52,990 bases of DNA from Bacillota bacterium (lineage in GTDB: Bacteria > Bacillota > SHA-98 > UBA4971). The notes below the pieces were generated by a model. It ran no database searches. It worked only from the letters and a program-made list of their open reading frames with translations, and was not told where the DNA came from. Positions 1-7,601 of this stretch are shown piece by piece. The stretch's first letter is position 1; the number at the start of each line of letters is the position of its first letter. The stretch covers positions 33,835 to 86,824 of the forward strand of contig JASEJE010000013.1 of the NCBI GenBank assembly GCA_030024085.1, read 5' to 3'. Made by a program: the position numbers and the translations under genes.

Positions 1-488
1 ACTTTGACCTGGCGGGCGTCAATCTTGCTCTTTACCGCCTTCACCACTGGGGGAGCCAGAGGATTGCCGACGTTCACTCTCCCCTGGACGAAGTCGATCT
101 GCCCTGCACGCCCGCTCTCGACGACACCTATCTCTCGCGGCTCTTCCGATATAGCACCCACCGGGCAGAACCGGCTACATCCTCCGCACCCGTGGCAAAG
201 CTCGGGGAAAACCATCACCTGGGTGCCGATGGCGATGATCGCGTTGAAAGCGCAGATCTCACTGCACCTGCCGCACCCGTTGCACTTGCTCTGGTCAACG
301 ACCGGCACAGGCAGCGTGACCTCTTCGGAAGCATCGAGCAACGGGTGAATGAACAAATGTACGTTCGGTTCCTCGACATCGCAGTCCAGGAGTTGGACGG
401 GCATATCCCTTTCAAGAGTCAAGGCCAGGTTCACCGCGATGGTGGTCTTGCCGGTTCCGCCTTTTCCGCTTGCTACTGCTACAACCAT
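1..488 (-). CDS. MinD-superfamily P-loop ATPase with ferredoxin insert (partial, runs off left edge)
   Basis: Reading the minus strand from an ATG at 486-488 gives MVVAVASGKGGTGKTTIAVN, which carries the deviant Walker A (GKGGTGKTT) of the ParA/MinD/Mrp group. About residues 60-115 hold two 4Fe-4S motifs: CNGCGRCSEIC, then CHGCGGCSRFC followed by Pro. This arrangement, an ATPase with a bacterial ferredoxin inserted after the first beta strands, is typical of the paired MinD-like proteins found beside NifX-domain proteins in anaerobes. Its likely role is ATP-dependent assembly or transfer of an Fe-S or metal cluster in the cytoplasm. Only about 162 residues are present; the gene continues beyond base 1. 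It lies just downstream of the small ferredoxin gene (17-base gap), in the same direction, and probably belongs to one operon with the genes up to about 2.4 kb. Confidence 0.9.
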   Translation of the reverse strand, partial: MVVAVASGKGGTGKTTIAVNLALTLERDMPVQLLDCDVEEPNVHLFIHPLLDASEEVTLPVPVVDQSKCNGCGRCSEICAFNAIIAIGTQVMVFPELCHGCGGCSRFCPVGAISEEPREIGVVESGRAGQIDFVQGRVNVGNPLAPPVVKAVKSKIDARQVK

Positions 489-505
489 CAGGCATCTCCG
501 CCGTT

Positions 506-700
506 TCAGTCTTGCCGCGGAGCCGGTCTGTCTTCGAACGCTATCGCGCCAAACGGACACTCGTCAGCGCAAGCCCCACACTCGGTACATTTATCCGGGT
601 CAACATGCGCAACCTCGTCTACAGTGATGGCACCCGCAGGGCACGTCTCTTGGCAGATGCCGCACCCGGTACATAGTTCCTTGTCAACCACTGCCGCCAT
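506..700 (-). CDS. 2[4Fe-4S] ferredoxin
   Basis: A 64-residue protein with two classic cluster motifs, CTGCGICQETCP and CTECGACADECP, so it should hold two 4Fe-4S clusters and carry electrons at low potential. The reading frame stays open upstream to 739, but the ATG at 698-700 is preceded by GGAGGGAT at good spacing, which favours this start (MAAVVDKELCTG). It sits between the MinD-type ATPase and a NifX-domain gene on the same strand, suggesting it serves as electron donor for cluster assembly in this locus. Confidence 0.9.
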   Translation of the reverse strand: MAAVVDKELCTGCGICQETCPAGAITVDEVAHVDPDKCTECGACADECPFGAIAFEDRPAPRQD

Positions 701-735
701 GTCCCATCCCTCCGGCTTCCTTGCCAATTGCCTGC

Positions 736-1122
736 TCACCGGCTGTGTTCCCCGTGATGCTCCTCGTGTCGGTCACATCTCTCGTGACGCTCTCCGTGTT
801 CGCACAGACTCTCCCCGGCCTCGAGCGAACCTGCGAGGTATGAATTGACTACCTCACTTACGGGCCCCGAAACCCCGGTCACAGTCTGGATGTTCTTCTC
901 GGCAAACAGCCCCTGCGCCCTCGGGCCCATGCCACCGGCGATAATGCATGAGACCCCGAGTTTCGAAAGGTACTCCGGCAAAAACCCGGGTTCATGCCCC
1001 GGATTGGGGATCACGACCTTATTCGTCACCTTTCCGTCGTCCACGGTGACTATGGTGTATTCGGGGCATCGTCCGAAATGCGCCGCCACCATGGGGCCGT
1101 CTGTTGCTACCGCGATCTTCAC
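736..1122 (-). CDS. NifX/NifB-C domain (dinitrogenase FeMo-cofactor family) protein with His-rich tail
   Basis: A 128-residue protein beginning MKIAVATDGPMVAAHFGRC, the standard opening of the dinitrogenase iron-molybdenum cofactor biosynthesis domain (about residues 1-100). Stand-alone members occur widely in non-diazotrophic anaerobes next to MinD-like ATPases and are thought to bind Fe-S or heterometal clusters. The last 25 residues are rich in His, Glu and Cys (CEHGERHERCDRHEEHHGEH), a likely metal-binding tail that is not part of the domain. No nifHDK genes are visible, so nitrogen fixation is not implied. It is followed within 36 bases by the ferredoxin gene. Confidence 0.85.
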   Translation of the reverse strand: MKIAVATDGPMVAAHFGRCPEYTIVTVDDGKVTNKVVIPNPGHEPGFLPEYLSKLGVSCIIAGGMGPRAQGLFAEKNIQTVTGVSGPVSEVVNSYLAGSLEAGESLCEHGERHERCDRHEEHHGEHSR

Positions 1123-1157
1123 GCCTCTTGCGACCTCCTCATTACCTCGGGCTTCTC

Positions 1158-1529
1158 TTAGGGCCTACCCATGCCGAAATGCGAGCGTACCGTGGCTCCC
1201 GAAACCGCGCTGAGCTTTCCTGCCTTGTAAGCCTTGACGGCCTCACGCACCGTCCCTGAGGCCATAGTGTATACCTTGATCCCTGCCCCTTGAAGGGCGC
1301 GCTCAGCGTTGGGACCCACGTTCCCCGTGATGACAGCATCGACCTTGCGATCCGCGAGAAACTGCGCGCTCTGGATGCCCGCGCCGCCGGATGCCATGAG
1401 GCTCTGGTTGGCGATCGCTTCGAACTCCTCGGTATCCAGGTCGATGATAACAAAACACTGACACCTGCCGAAGCGCGGATCCATAGGCGAATCCAAATCA
1501 ATGCCTTGAGCGGTAACTGCTAGTTTCAC
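1158..1529 (-). CDS. NifX/NifB-C domain protein, second paralogue
   Basis: A 123-residue protein starting MKLAVTAQGIDLDSPMDPRF, then GRCQCF, with the same fold signature as its downstream neighbour but a different sequence. The GNVGPNAERALQGAGIKVYT stretch corresponds to the cofactor-binding part of the family. It ends in HFGMGRP without a His-rich tail. The start ATG is preceded by GAGAGAGAATAACGG, a moderate ribosome binding site. The pair of NifX-like proteins next to a MinD ATPase and DUF5320 proteins is a recurring arrangement in anaerobic Bacillota; the exact cargo is unknown. Confidence 0.83.
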   Translation of the reverse strand: MKLAVTAQGIDLDSPMDPRFGRCQCFVIIDLDTEEFEAIANQSLMASGGAGIQSAQFLADRKVDAVITGNVGPNAERALQGAGIKVYTMASGTVREAVKAYKAGKLSAVSGATVRSHFGMGRP

Positions 1530-1687
1530 CGTTATTCTCTCTCCTTCACGATGATTGACCCCTGTCTGGCTGGCCAGTTGGCTTTGGGAGAGAGGGGCGG
1601 GTTAGGGGATTCCCGCCTCGTCCCTCCCTCAGCGCGTGGGAGTGGCAAGCAGCGTGTGGAGTGTCAAGTCCCCGAGTCTGAAGCAGG

Positions 1688-2167
1688 CTACTTGCCCTCT
1701 TCGGCCTTGCCCTTCTCAGGACCAGACAGGTCTTTCAGGCGCTCTTCAACCGCTTCAAGCTCCTCCTTCAGGATCTCCGCCTGTTCCTTCAGGAACGCGG
1801 TCTCCTGTTCGGCCGCGGCCTTGGCTACCTCTTCTGGGTTCCGCCCTGTGTATGGGGCTCCGCAAAAGGGAGCTCCAGAGAAGGCCGGGTAAGGAACACC
1901 AGTCTGGGGCCAGTATGCCGGGGCCGCCCAGCCGGGGTAACCAAACCGTGCCCAGCCCGGCAGGCCGGTTGCGTAATACATCCGTCTCCAACCCCTGCCC
2001 CGGCCGAATCCGGCTCCCCAGCCGAGATACGGCCTGCGCCAGAACCCTGCGCCCCTGAACCCAACTGGGTTCATGTACCCGGGCACGGGGTACCCAGCAC
2101 AGTAGCCTGCGGCCCTTCCTGTCATCGGGCCCATGCCCGCAGGGCCTGTTCCATCGCCTCCTGGCAT
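1688..2167 (-). CDS. DUF5320-type Gly/aromatic-rich protein
   Basis: A 159-residue protein with the DUF5320 opening (MPGGDGTGPAGMGPMTGRAA followed by GYCAG). Residues 25-95 are rich in Gly, Pro, Tyr, Trp and Arg. The last 50 residues (from about EEVAKAAAEQETAFLKEQAE) form a predicted coiled coil ending in a charged Lys/Glu tail. The start is the ATG at 2165-2167 because AGGAGG lies 8 bases upstream; an in-frame GTG three codons earlier is too close to that site. DUF5320 proteins occur beside NifX and Mrp genes; no biochemical role is established. It may bind partner proteins through the coiled coil. Confidence 0.8.
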   Translation of the reverse strand: MPGGDGTGPAGMGPMTGRAAGYCAGYPVPGYMNPVGFRGAGFWRRPYLGWGAGFGRGRGWRRMYYATGLPGWARFGYPGWAAPAYWPQTGVPYPAFSGAPFCGAPYTGRNPEEVAKAAAEQETAFLKEQAEILKEELEAVEERLKDLSGPEKGKAEEGK

Positions 2168-2219
2168 CTTCCACACCTCCTATCTCTTTGTTTTGCGTTG
2201 GTACTTTCGCCTTGCTTTG

Positions 2220-2450
2220 CTACCACCATCTTGCGCGACCTCTTGCGCCGGCTCGTCCTCTTCCCCACATGCCGAGACCTCGACCAAGACCTCGCCCAAG
2301 GCCTGCGCCGAACCTCGCCAGCGGCCACAGCCTGCGCCAGAATCCCACCGGGTTCACGTACCCAGGTACCGGAAAGCCTGCGCAGTACCCAGCGGCTCTT
2401 CCAGTCATCGGCCCAAGGCCCATCGGCCCTGTTCTATCGCCTCGCGGCAC
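2220..2450 (-). CDS. Short DUF5320-type protein with Gly-Arg repeat tail
   Basis: A 76-residue protein with a GTG start, preceded by GGAGG at about 9 bases. It begins with the same motif as the next gene (PRGDRTGPMGLGPMTGRAAG, then YCAGFPVPGY), so it is a paralogue without the coiled-coil tail. The C-terminal half degenerates into GLGRGLGRGLG repeats and ends in RARWW. The underlying DNA (about 2250-2330) is a low-complexity run of CCTCGCCC/CCAAGACCTCG-like units. It lies 4 bases downstream of the fur gene, so the two are probably co-transcribed. Confidence 0.7.
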   Translation of the reverse strand: MPRGDRTGPMGLGPMTGRAAGYCAGFPVPGYVNPVGFWRRLWPLARFGAGLGRGLGRGLGMWGRGRAGARGRARWW

Positions 2451-2453
2451 GGC

Positions 2454-2927
2454 TCATACCTCCTTTCGCCTGGGAACCTTCTCTTTGGATCGGCATGTCT
2501 CACAGTAACCGAAAATGCCTATCGAACGGCTGGCGACCTCGAAGTTTCGAGTTTGGGCGATGACCTTCTTGAAATCCTCCGGCAGAATCCCCTGGGCTTC
2601 GAACACCCTTCCGCACGCAAGGCAAATGAGATGGCAGTGCGGCTCAGGATGCGTAAGAGCAAGTTCGTAGGTGGCAGGGCCGCTCCCGGCATCAAGCCTG
2701 GTGACAAGCCCCAGCTTCTCCAGATCCGAAAGGGCACGGTATACGGTCGCCATACTCAGCCTGAGACCTCGCGCCTGAGCGCTCCGATGGATCTGTTCAG
2801 CGGTCAGGTGTTTGGCCTGGCCGTTGCTCAGGGTCTCCAGCACAGTCCGACGCTGAGGCGTGATTCGGAATCTTTCCTTGGCCAGCCGGCCTTGCACGCG
2901 AGGGAGGCGACCGTTCACCGTGTTCAC
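2454..2927 (-). CDS. Fur/PerR/Zur-family transcriptional regulator
   Basis: A 157-residue protein with the Fur-family layout: winged helix at about residues 18-85 (RITPQRRTVLETLSNGQAKH, then ATVYRALSDLEKLGLV) and a dimerisation/metal domain with HCHLICLACG and a second zinc pair, CETC, near the C-terminus. Which metal or signal it senses cannot be decided from sequence alone. The start appears to be GTG at 2925-2927; another in-frame GTG lies five codons later. Its neighbours (ferredoxin, NifX, Mrp) make an iron or peroxide response plausible. An inverted repeat just upstream (2947-2966) is a candidate autoregulatory operator. Confidence 0.88.
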   Translation of the reverse strand: MNTVNGRLPRVQGRLAKERFRITPQRRTVLETLSNGQAKHLTAEQIHRSAQARGLRLSMATVYRALSDLEKLGLVTRLDAGSGPATYELALTHPEPHCHLICLACGRVFEAQGILPEDFKKVIAQTRNFEVASRSIGIFGYCETCRSKEKVPRRKEV

Positions 2928-2946
2928 ACCCTCATTCCAATGTGAG

Positions 2947-2966
2947 TAATGGTCATACGTCCATTA
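2947..2966. promoter_or_regulatory. Inverted repeat upstream of fur gene, candidate operator
   Basis: TAATGG and CCATTA form perfect 6-base arms separated by 8 bases, 20 bases upstream of the fur start. The surroundings are AT-rich compared with the rest of the window. The placement suits autoregulation by the Fur protein, but the sequence does not match a classical Fur or PerR box exactly. Confidence 0.4.
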
Positions 2967-3039
2967 TTAGTATACCCACCGTTGCGGACATATGTCAATA
3001 AAGGCGGCGAAAAATATCCCGGATCTGCCAACCTGAGAC

Positions 3040-3316
3040 CTAAGTATGGCATCATAGGTTTGCGCCGTCTTCCCTGCCGGTGTTGGGGTTGCCGGCGCTC
3101 GCTGAGTGAGGGTGCGTTAGTTCTCGCCCCTCTTCCAGTAGTTGCCGGGTTGCCGGTGCTGCACTCGAGGACGGCGCCCCAAGCGGGGCGCGCTTCGCCA
3201 AAATCCGGCCCGTCTGGCTAGGCAGCCGGATTTTGACACCCCTCGTGCAATCACCGGCAACCCCGGACAGGACTTGCGCGCTGAAAAGTGGCGCGAACTT
3301 GTGGTGATCTACTCAG
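3040..3316. repeat. Interspersed repeat family, copy A
   Basis: Starts CTAAGTATGGCATCATAG and ends GGTGATCTACTCAG; the two ends are imperfect inverted repeats over about 35 bases. Inside are GGGTTGCCGG and its partner CCGGCAACCC, and a central hairpin with arms AAAATCCGGC and GCCGGATTTT. The end GCGCGCTGAAAAGTGGCGCG is shared with the other copies. This copy is longer than the others because the GTTGCCGG block is duplicated. The last bases provide the TGA stop of the radical SAM gene. Confidence 0.85.
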
Positions 3317-4266
3317 TCACCACGGCTCCGGTGAAAGTACGCCTTTCCACCGGTAGAGCTGTCGGCCCTGATGAGGCCAAGGCTGAGAAGCATCCCGAGC
3401 AGCTTGGAGGCTTCATTCATGTTGAGGCCCAAACCGTTTGCCACGTCCGCAAGGGTGCACGGTCTCCGTTCCAGAAGACCAAGTATCTGGGCGTATTTGG
3501 CCTTCATGTCGCCCCCTTCGTCCAGAGCGTTCCCAGTACGAGCCTGCCGATCACGTGGCGCAGGGATCACTTCGGCTCGTTCATCAAAGTGGCACCTGGC
3601 CCTTTGCATCTCTTCACCACTCAGCGGTCTGACATAGGGTTCGGCGGGGGGTCTTTCCACCGTGTTCAGCTGGATCTTCTCGGCCCTTATGCCTCTCAGG
3701 ACTGAGGATATCCTGGCAAGCTCCGCCTCATCGTCATTTACGCCCTTGACCAGCATGACCTCTATCCAGAGCTTGCCGTGGAAATCAGATGAAAACGCCC
3801 GAATGCCGTCGATGATGTCGTCGATTCTCAGTTCAGGGTGCGGACGATTTGTTCTTTCGAAGACCTCCTGGCTTGCGGCGTCGAGAGAGGGAACGACCAG
3901 GTCGGCATCAAGTAACGCGGTTCGGACCTCGGGTCGGCAGAGCAGAGAGCTATTCGTCAGGACCGCGACGGGAATTGGTGTCAGTTCCTTGATCTCCCTG
4001 ACTAACCTGTCAAGGTCCAGGCTAAGCGTAGGCTCACCCGATCCCGATAGGGTGACATAACTGGCCTTTACCCTCGGTAATACCAGCTTGAGGTTGGCAA
4101 CCACCTCCTCAGGACTGGCGAAGCTCATACGTTGTATGGTTTTACAGGTGGTCCTCCCGAGCTGGCAGTATATGCAATCAAATGAGCAAGTCTTGAAGGG
4201 TATGACGTCGATCCCGAGCGAAAGGCCGAGCCGTCTCGAAGGGACAGGGCCAAAGACATATCGCAC
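3313..4266 (-). CDS. Radical SAM protein (COG0731 type) with C-terminal winged helix
   Basis: A 317-residue protein. The N-terminus GPVPSRRLGLSLGIDVIPFK and the cluster motif CSFDCIYC (CxxxCxxC) place it in the Fe-S oxidoreductase group COG0731 of radical SAM enzymes. SGSGEPTLS is the SAM-contacting strand. Residues about 250-317 form a helical winged-helix-like domain (AQILGLLERRPCTLADVANG). The substrate is not known for this group. The TGA stop lies inside the end of repeat copy A, so the C-terminal codons abut the repeat. It is in the same direction as the small zinc-ribbon gene upstream (gap 83 bases). Confidence 0.85.
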   Translation of the reverse strand: MRYVFGPVPSRRLGLSLGIDVIPFKTCSFDCIYCQLGRTTCKTIQRMSFASPEEVVANLKLVLPRVKASYVTLSGSGEPTLSLDLDRLVREIKELTPIPVAVLTNSSLLCRPEVRTALLDADLVVPSLDAASQEVFERTNRPHPELRIDDIIDGIRAFSSDFHGKLWIEVMLVKGVNDDEAELARISSVLRGIRAEKIQLNTVERPPAEPYVRPLSGEEMQRARCHFDERAEVIPAPRDRQARTGNALDEGGDMKAKYAQILGLLERRPCTLADVANGLGLNMNEASKLLGMLLSLGLIRADSSTGGKAYFHRSRGD

Positions 4267-4349
4267 GATGATCCCCCCTTACTCCCGATTCCAGCCCCTT
4301 CGGTGGCGGCCCCACGACGTGTTCCCAAAACCATGCCATCAGACGTCAC

Positions 4350-4580
4350 CTATCTCCTTGTCATCGCTGCCCCGCACTGGGGGCAGGTCATCTGGTAGCA
4401 TGGGACTCCGGGTTGATGGGGCACGACCGCACCGCAGACCGGACAGACGCACTCTCCGACAGGACCTGCTCCAGGGGTAGGCCCTCCCATTCTGCCCATT
4501 CCCCTGCCAAGACCTCGCCCGAAGCCCCGACCGGTGACGGGACCCCGGCCCACAGGACCAGTACCATCGCCTCGTGGCAT
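4350..4580 (-). CDS. Small DUF5320-like protein with zinc-ribbon tail
   Basis: A 76-residue protein starting at an ATG (4578-4580) with GGAGG nine bases upstream. The first half is the DUF5320 motif MPRGDGTGPVGRGPVTGRGF plus Gly-Arg repeats. The second half has two CxxC pairs (CVCPVCG and CPQCG, with another Cys in GVPCYQMTC), a likely zinc ribbon or rubredoxin-like knuckle. This third family member in 2.4 kb differs by replacing the aromatic or coiled-coil part with a metal site. It is divergent from the MerR gene. Confidence 0.75.
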   Translation of the reverse strand: MPRGDGTGPVGRGPVTGRGFGRGLGRGMGRMGGPTPGAGPVGECVCPVCGAVVPHQPGVPCYQMTCPQCGAAMTRR

Positions 4581-4793
4581 TACGTTCACCTCCATACACA
4601 GCCCGTATATTAAGCATACGTTCATAAACATTATAGGCCTCTTGCGATCGCCCGTCAATAAACAAGTCAGGGGAAAGGGCCGGAATGCAATGGGGGCGTA
4701 TTCGTCGCCCTGCGGGTCAGACCGAAAGCACAAGAGAGCCACGGGCCCACAGAAATAGGGATGACTCCAGGCAAGCTTGAGAGAAACATCCTG

Positions 4794-4831
4794 AAGGATT
4801 ATCGATATCCTTTGTAGAGACTATTTACAAA
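4794..4831. promoter_or_regulatory. Two overlapping inverted repeats upstream of merR-mrp
   Basis: AAGGAT-N7-ATCCTT (4794-4812) is followed at once by TTTGTA-N9-TACAAA (4811-4831), 20-57 bases upstream of the MerR start. MerR proteins bind dyads within the spacer of the promoter they control, so one of these may be the autoregulatory operator. No convincing -35/-10 pair could be fixed. Confidence 0.35.
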
Positions 4832-4850
4832 TCATATTCGTAGGTATAAG

Positions 4851-5318
4851 ATGTGGCCAGGCGGTGCTGACAAGCCGGCGGAGGTGCCACGCTTGATCGT
4901 GAATGATAATGTGCCGGTCTACAGTATAGGAGTTATCGCTGATCTCCTTCGTGTTCACCCGGAGACTCTCAGGATCTGGGAACGCCAGAGACTCGTAAAG
5001 CCGGCTCGCAGGAAGGGGCAGCGCCTGTACTCCGCCAATGATGTCAGGCGGCTTAAATTCATTAGGTGTCTCACCGATCACAAGGGCCTGAACCTGGCCG
5101 GTGTCAAGCAGGTTGTGGAGATGTATCCGTGCTGGTGGTTGGACAACTGCCCTGGAGGAACGCCAGCAAAGTCTGAGATGCGGGCCAAGGCGTGCTGGAG
5201 GGAGGAGGGCACCTACTGCCACGTGGTGCTGGATAAAGCCGATCTCTGCAGCGGGTGTCCAATATACCAGAACCGGGCAAGGTGCGAGTCTTGCACCAAA
5301 TTCAAGAAGGATTCGTGA
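4851..5318 (+). CDS. MerR-family regulator with Cys-rich C-terminus
   Basis: A 155-residue protein. Residues about 22-92 are a MerR winged helix (VYSIGVIADLLRVHPETLRI, then WERQRLVKPARRKGQRLYS and DVRRLKFI). The C-terminal 65 residues hold eight cysteines, including CWWLDNCPGG, CSGCPIYQNRARCESCTKF, a spacing that could bind a metal or an Fe-S cluster. The usual long dimerisation helix of MerR is shortened. It precedes the Mrp ATPase gene on the same strand by about 60 bases, so it may control cluster assembly in response to redox or metal. The first Met has no clear GGAGG; the start is less sure than the domain. Confidence 0.82.
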   Translation: MWPGGADKPAEVPRLIVNDNVPVYSIGVIADLLRVHPETLRIWERQRLVKPARRKGQRLYSANDVRRLKFIRCLTDHKGLNLAGVKQVVEMYPCWWLDNCPGGTPAKSEMRAKACWREEGTYCHVVLDKADLCSGCPIYQNRARCESCTKFKKDS

Positions 5319-5376
5319 AGTGCATGCCTTTGCGTAGATGAAGAAGCGCTTTTTAGAAGGGACGGGAGAGCCACCG

Positions 5377-6369
5377 ATGAGTGATGCCAGAACCAACGAG
5401 CGAACCAAGGAAGACGGCAAGGCGGGCGCAGGGTCCCCAGAGGCCTGCTCGTCCGACAGCTGCAGCTCGTGTCAGTCCATGAAAGACGGCACGTGCCCTC
5501 TAGAGCACGAACGGGCACGCAATGATAACCCACATTCAGACGAGACGAAGTCTGCCATTGAGAAACTGCCCCAGGGCCAGTTTAACAACATCCGGCATGT
5601 TGTAGCGGTAATGAGCGGGAAGGGTGGCGTCGGAAAGTCGTCTGTCACCGCTCTTCTTGCCGCATCTTTCGCCAGGGAGGGCTACAACGTCGGGATACTC
5701 GATGCCGACATAACCGGGCCCAGCATCCCAAAGATGTTCGGGATTAAGCAGCGGGCAGATGGATTGGAGTTTGGTCTGCTTCCAGTGAGAAGCGAAACCT
5801 TCAAGATGCCTGTAATGTCGATAAACCTGCTCCTACCGAACGAGGATGACCCCGTCATATGGCGCGGGCCCATCATCGCGAACGTGGTGAAGCAGTTCTG
5901 GACCGACGTCATCTGGGGAGACCTCGACTTTCTCTTTGTGGACCTCCCGCCGGGCACCGGGGATGCGCCACTCACCGTCATGCAGTCTCTGCCGCTTGAC
6001 GGAATCGTGATAGTTTCATCGCCCCAAGATCTTGCCGTCATGGTGGTGAAAAAGGCCATTAAGATGGCAAGGCTCATGAAGACCCACATCCTGGGCCTGG
6101 TGGAGAACATGAGCTACGTGATATGCCCCCATTGCGGCGGCAAGCATGAGGTTTTTGGCGCGAGCAAAGGCCGGGCCGTGGCAGACGCGACCGACATACC
6201 GCTTCTCGCCACGCTGCCACTCGACCCGAGGCTTTCCGAGCTGTGCGATGAGGGTCGGGTCGAAGACTATGAGCCAGAAGGGTTCGGCGACGTCGTGGAC
6301 TTCATCGTGAAGATCGCGGACCATTTGGGGAAGCTCAAGGCCAAGGAGGCCGAGGCACAGATGAAGTGA
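5377..6369 (+). CDS. Mrp/NBP35-family Fe-S cluster carrier ATPase
   Basis: A 330-residue protein. The ATG at 5377 follows GGGACGGGAGAG; an in-frame ATG at 5338 lacks a ribosome binding site. The N-terminus has CSSDSCSSCQSMKDGTCPL, a four-Cys segment like the N-terminal cluster site of NBP35-type proteins. The ATPase core starts with MSGKGGVGKSSVTALLAASF (deviant Walker A) and has DADITGPSIPKMFG and VDLPPGTGD, all Mrp signatures. MSYVICPHCGGKHEVFG carries the C-terminal CxxC cluster ligands. It likely moves 4Fe-4S clusters to target enzymes. The partner MerR gene lies upstream. Confidence 0.92.
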   Translation: MSDARTNERTKEDGKAGAGSPEACSSDSCSSCQSMKDGTCPLEHERARNDNPHSDETKSAIEKLPQGQFNNIRHVVAVMSGKGGVGKSSVTALLAASFAREGYNVGILDADITGPSIPKMFGIKQRADGLEFGLLPVRSETFKMPVMSINLLLPNEDDPVIWRGPIIANVVKQFWTDVIWGDLDFLFVDLPPGTGDAPLTVMQSLPLDGIVIVSSPQDLAVMVVKKAIKMARLMKTHILGLVENMSYVICPHCGGKHEVFGASKGRAVADATDIPLLATLPLDPRLSELCDEGRVEDYEPEGFGDVVDFIVKIADHLGKLKAKEAEAQMK

Positions 6370-6495
6370 TAATCATGCGGTCGGCAGCGCGTCCACAGCG
6401 GAAGATGTGATCAAGAAAGGATGGCTGGTTTTCGGTCAGGTCCGGCGCGGGAGTGGAGGATAATCAGTCAGCACTCCTCCTCACCTTGACTACTT

Positions 6496-6720
6496 CCACT
6501 GGAACTGGTGGCCGCGGCCCGGCTCGGCGCAGACCCGCGCCGCTGTATCGTGTTCGAGGACGCCGAGGCCGGGGTGGAGGCTGCCCATAGGGCGGGCATG
6601 TATGCAGTGGGGGCGGGCAGCCCGGACGTGCTGCGCCAGGCGGATCACGTGATCCCGGGGTTCGCCGGCCTGGACCCGGGGGTGATCCTCGAACTTGCGT
6701 CGCGGCAGCAGGCACAGCGC
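6496..6720 (+). pseudogene. C-terminal remnant of beta-phosphoglucomutase-like HAD hydrolase
   Basis: The frame reads ARLGADPRRCIVFEDAEAGV, then EAAHRAGMYAVGAGSPDVL and ADHVIPGFAGLD. This is the motif III/IV end of HAD phosphatases related to beta-phosphoglucomutase (FEDAxAGVxAAxxAGM). The N-terminal nucleophile motif DxD and cap domain are absent upstream, where stop codons interrupt every frame. The fragment lies between the Mrp gene and a degraded repeat copy and is not expected to be functional. Confidence 0.75.
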
Positions 6721-6807
6721 TTGACGCAGCGAAAACGTCCCGTCCTCTCGCCGCCGCGACCTACGCGGTGCGGTCCAGGGACCCCGCCATCAACCAGGCG
6801 TGAAATC

Positions 6808-6947
6808 ATCAGTATTCGCTGCCCAGTCTTCGCCGGCTCCATGATGGTGTCGGGTTGCCGGTGGCTCGGATAACGAGTGCAACACCGGCAACCCTACACG
6901 GCGCGTGCGCTCTCTGGAACCGGCGATTACTTATGGCGATCTACTTA
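6808..6947. repeat. Interspersed repeat family, degraded copy D
   Basis: Contains GGGTTGCCGGTGGC and its partner AACACCGGCAACCCT, and ends GGCGATCTACTTAG, the family terminus. The left end and the central hairpin are shortened or decayed. The terminus overlaps the stop codon (TAA, 6945-6947 on the minus strand) of the neighbouring gene. Confidence 0.7.
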
Positions 6948-7409
6948 GCGTTTGAAGCCTACGATGTAGCAGAAGTAGTAATACTCGCCTGAGCTATAGC
7001 CTGCCTCCAGGGACTCGAAGCTGGTGTCGATGCGAATAGTCCCGTCCGCGTTGGCCGTGATATCCAGTTCGGGCACGTCATCGTTCAAGGTATCGGCCGC
7101 CACAAGGCTATTACTGCTGTCGAAGACGTGTATGTCCAGGTCCCCGATGCCGGTTCCACCGATGCCGACGATCTTGTATTGATTCCCAGAGTATAGCTTA
7201 TACGGGACGGAGTACACCTCACCCAGTTTCACCGAGTCGAGTTCGAAGTGCTCTATGGTATAGCCGTTCTTGATCATTGCATCCATAACCTTGATGGCAC
7301 GCTCCAAGATCCCCGCCAGTTCCTGTTCCGGGGTGCTGGCAAGCACCGGCAGGGCTGTCGCCATCGCCATGCAGACCGCCAAACAGACCGCCATCTTGAG
7401 TGCTTTCAT
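6945..7409 (-). CDS. Secreted beta-sandwich protein, function unknown
   Basis: A 154-residue protein. The start is the ATG at 7407-7409 with AAGGAGGGATCATC upstream. Residues 1-25 form a signal peptide (MKALKMAVCLAVCMAMATAL, then PVLAS) with a likely cleavage after ALPVLAS. A short helix follows, then about 95 residues with alternating strands (YKIVGIGGTGIGDLDIHVFD, IRIDTSFESLEAG) that resemble bacterial pre-peptidase C-terminal-type beta sandwiches. These often add a binding or solubility module to secreted enzymes, but no enzyme domain is present. The TAA stop lies inside repeat copy D. Confidence 0.75.
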   Translation of the reverse strand: MKALKMAVCLAVCMAMATALPVLASTPEQELAGILERAIKVMDAMIKNGYTIEHFELDSVKLGEVYSVPYKLYSGNQYKIVGIGGTGIGDLDIHVFDSSNSLVAADTLNDDVPELDITANADGTIRIDTSFESLEAGYSSGEYYYFCYIVGFKR

Positions 7410-7601
7410 GATGATCCCTCCTTGATCAATAGGCACGTGCCACTACTACTCAACTCACCAGAATCACCGGAAACCCCGCGGTGGCTGTACGAGCCGACAA
7501 GTGCAAGGTCACCCCGCTTCAACGAGGAGGTGTCAGAAACGCGTCCGGACTTCCCGACAGTTTCACTATAGCAGGAACCGCTCCGGCGCAACACTGGGTA
7601 A

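Noticed and set aside
736-1529. Nitrogen fixation locus
   Set aside because: NifX-like domain proteins occur in many non-fixing anaerobes; no nifH, nifD or nifK is present.
3040-3316. Repeat copy A as a CRISPR array or an intrinsic terminator alone
   Set aside because: There is no regular repeat-spacer pattern and no cas gene; the element recurs at distant loci with inverted ends, which a terminator would not do.
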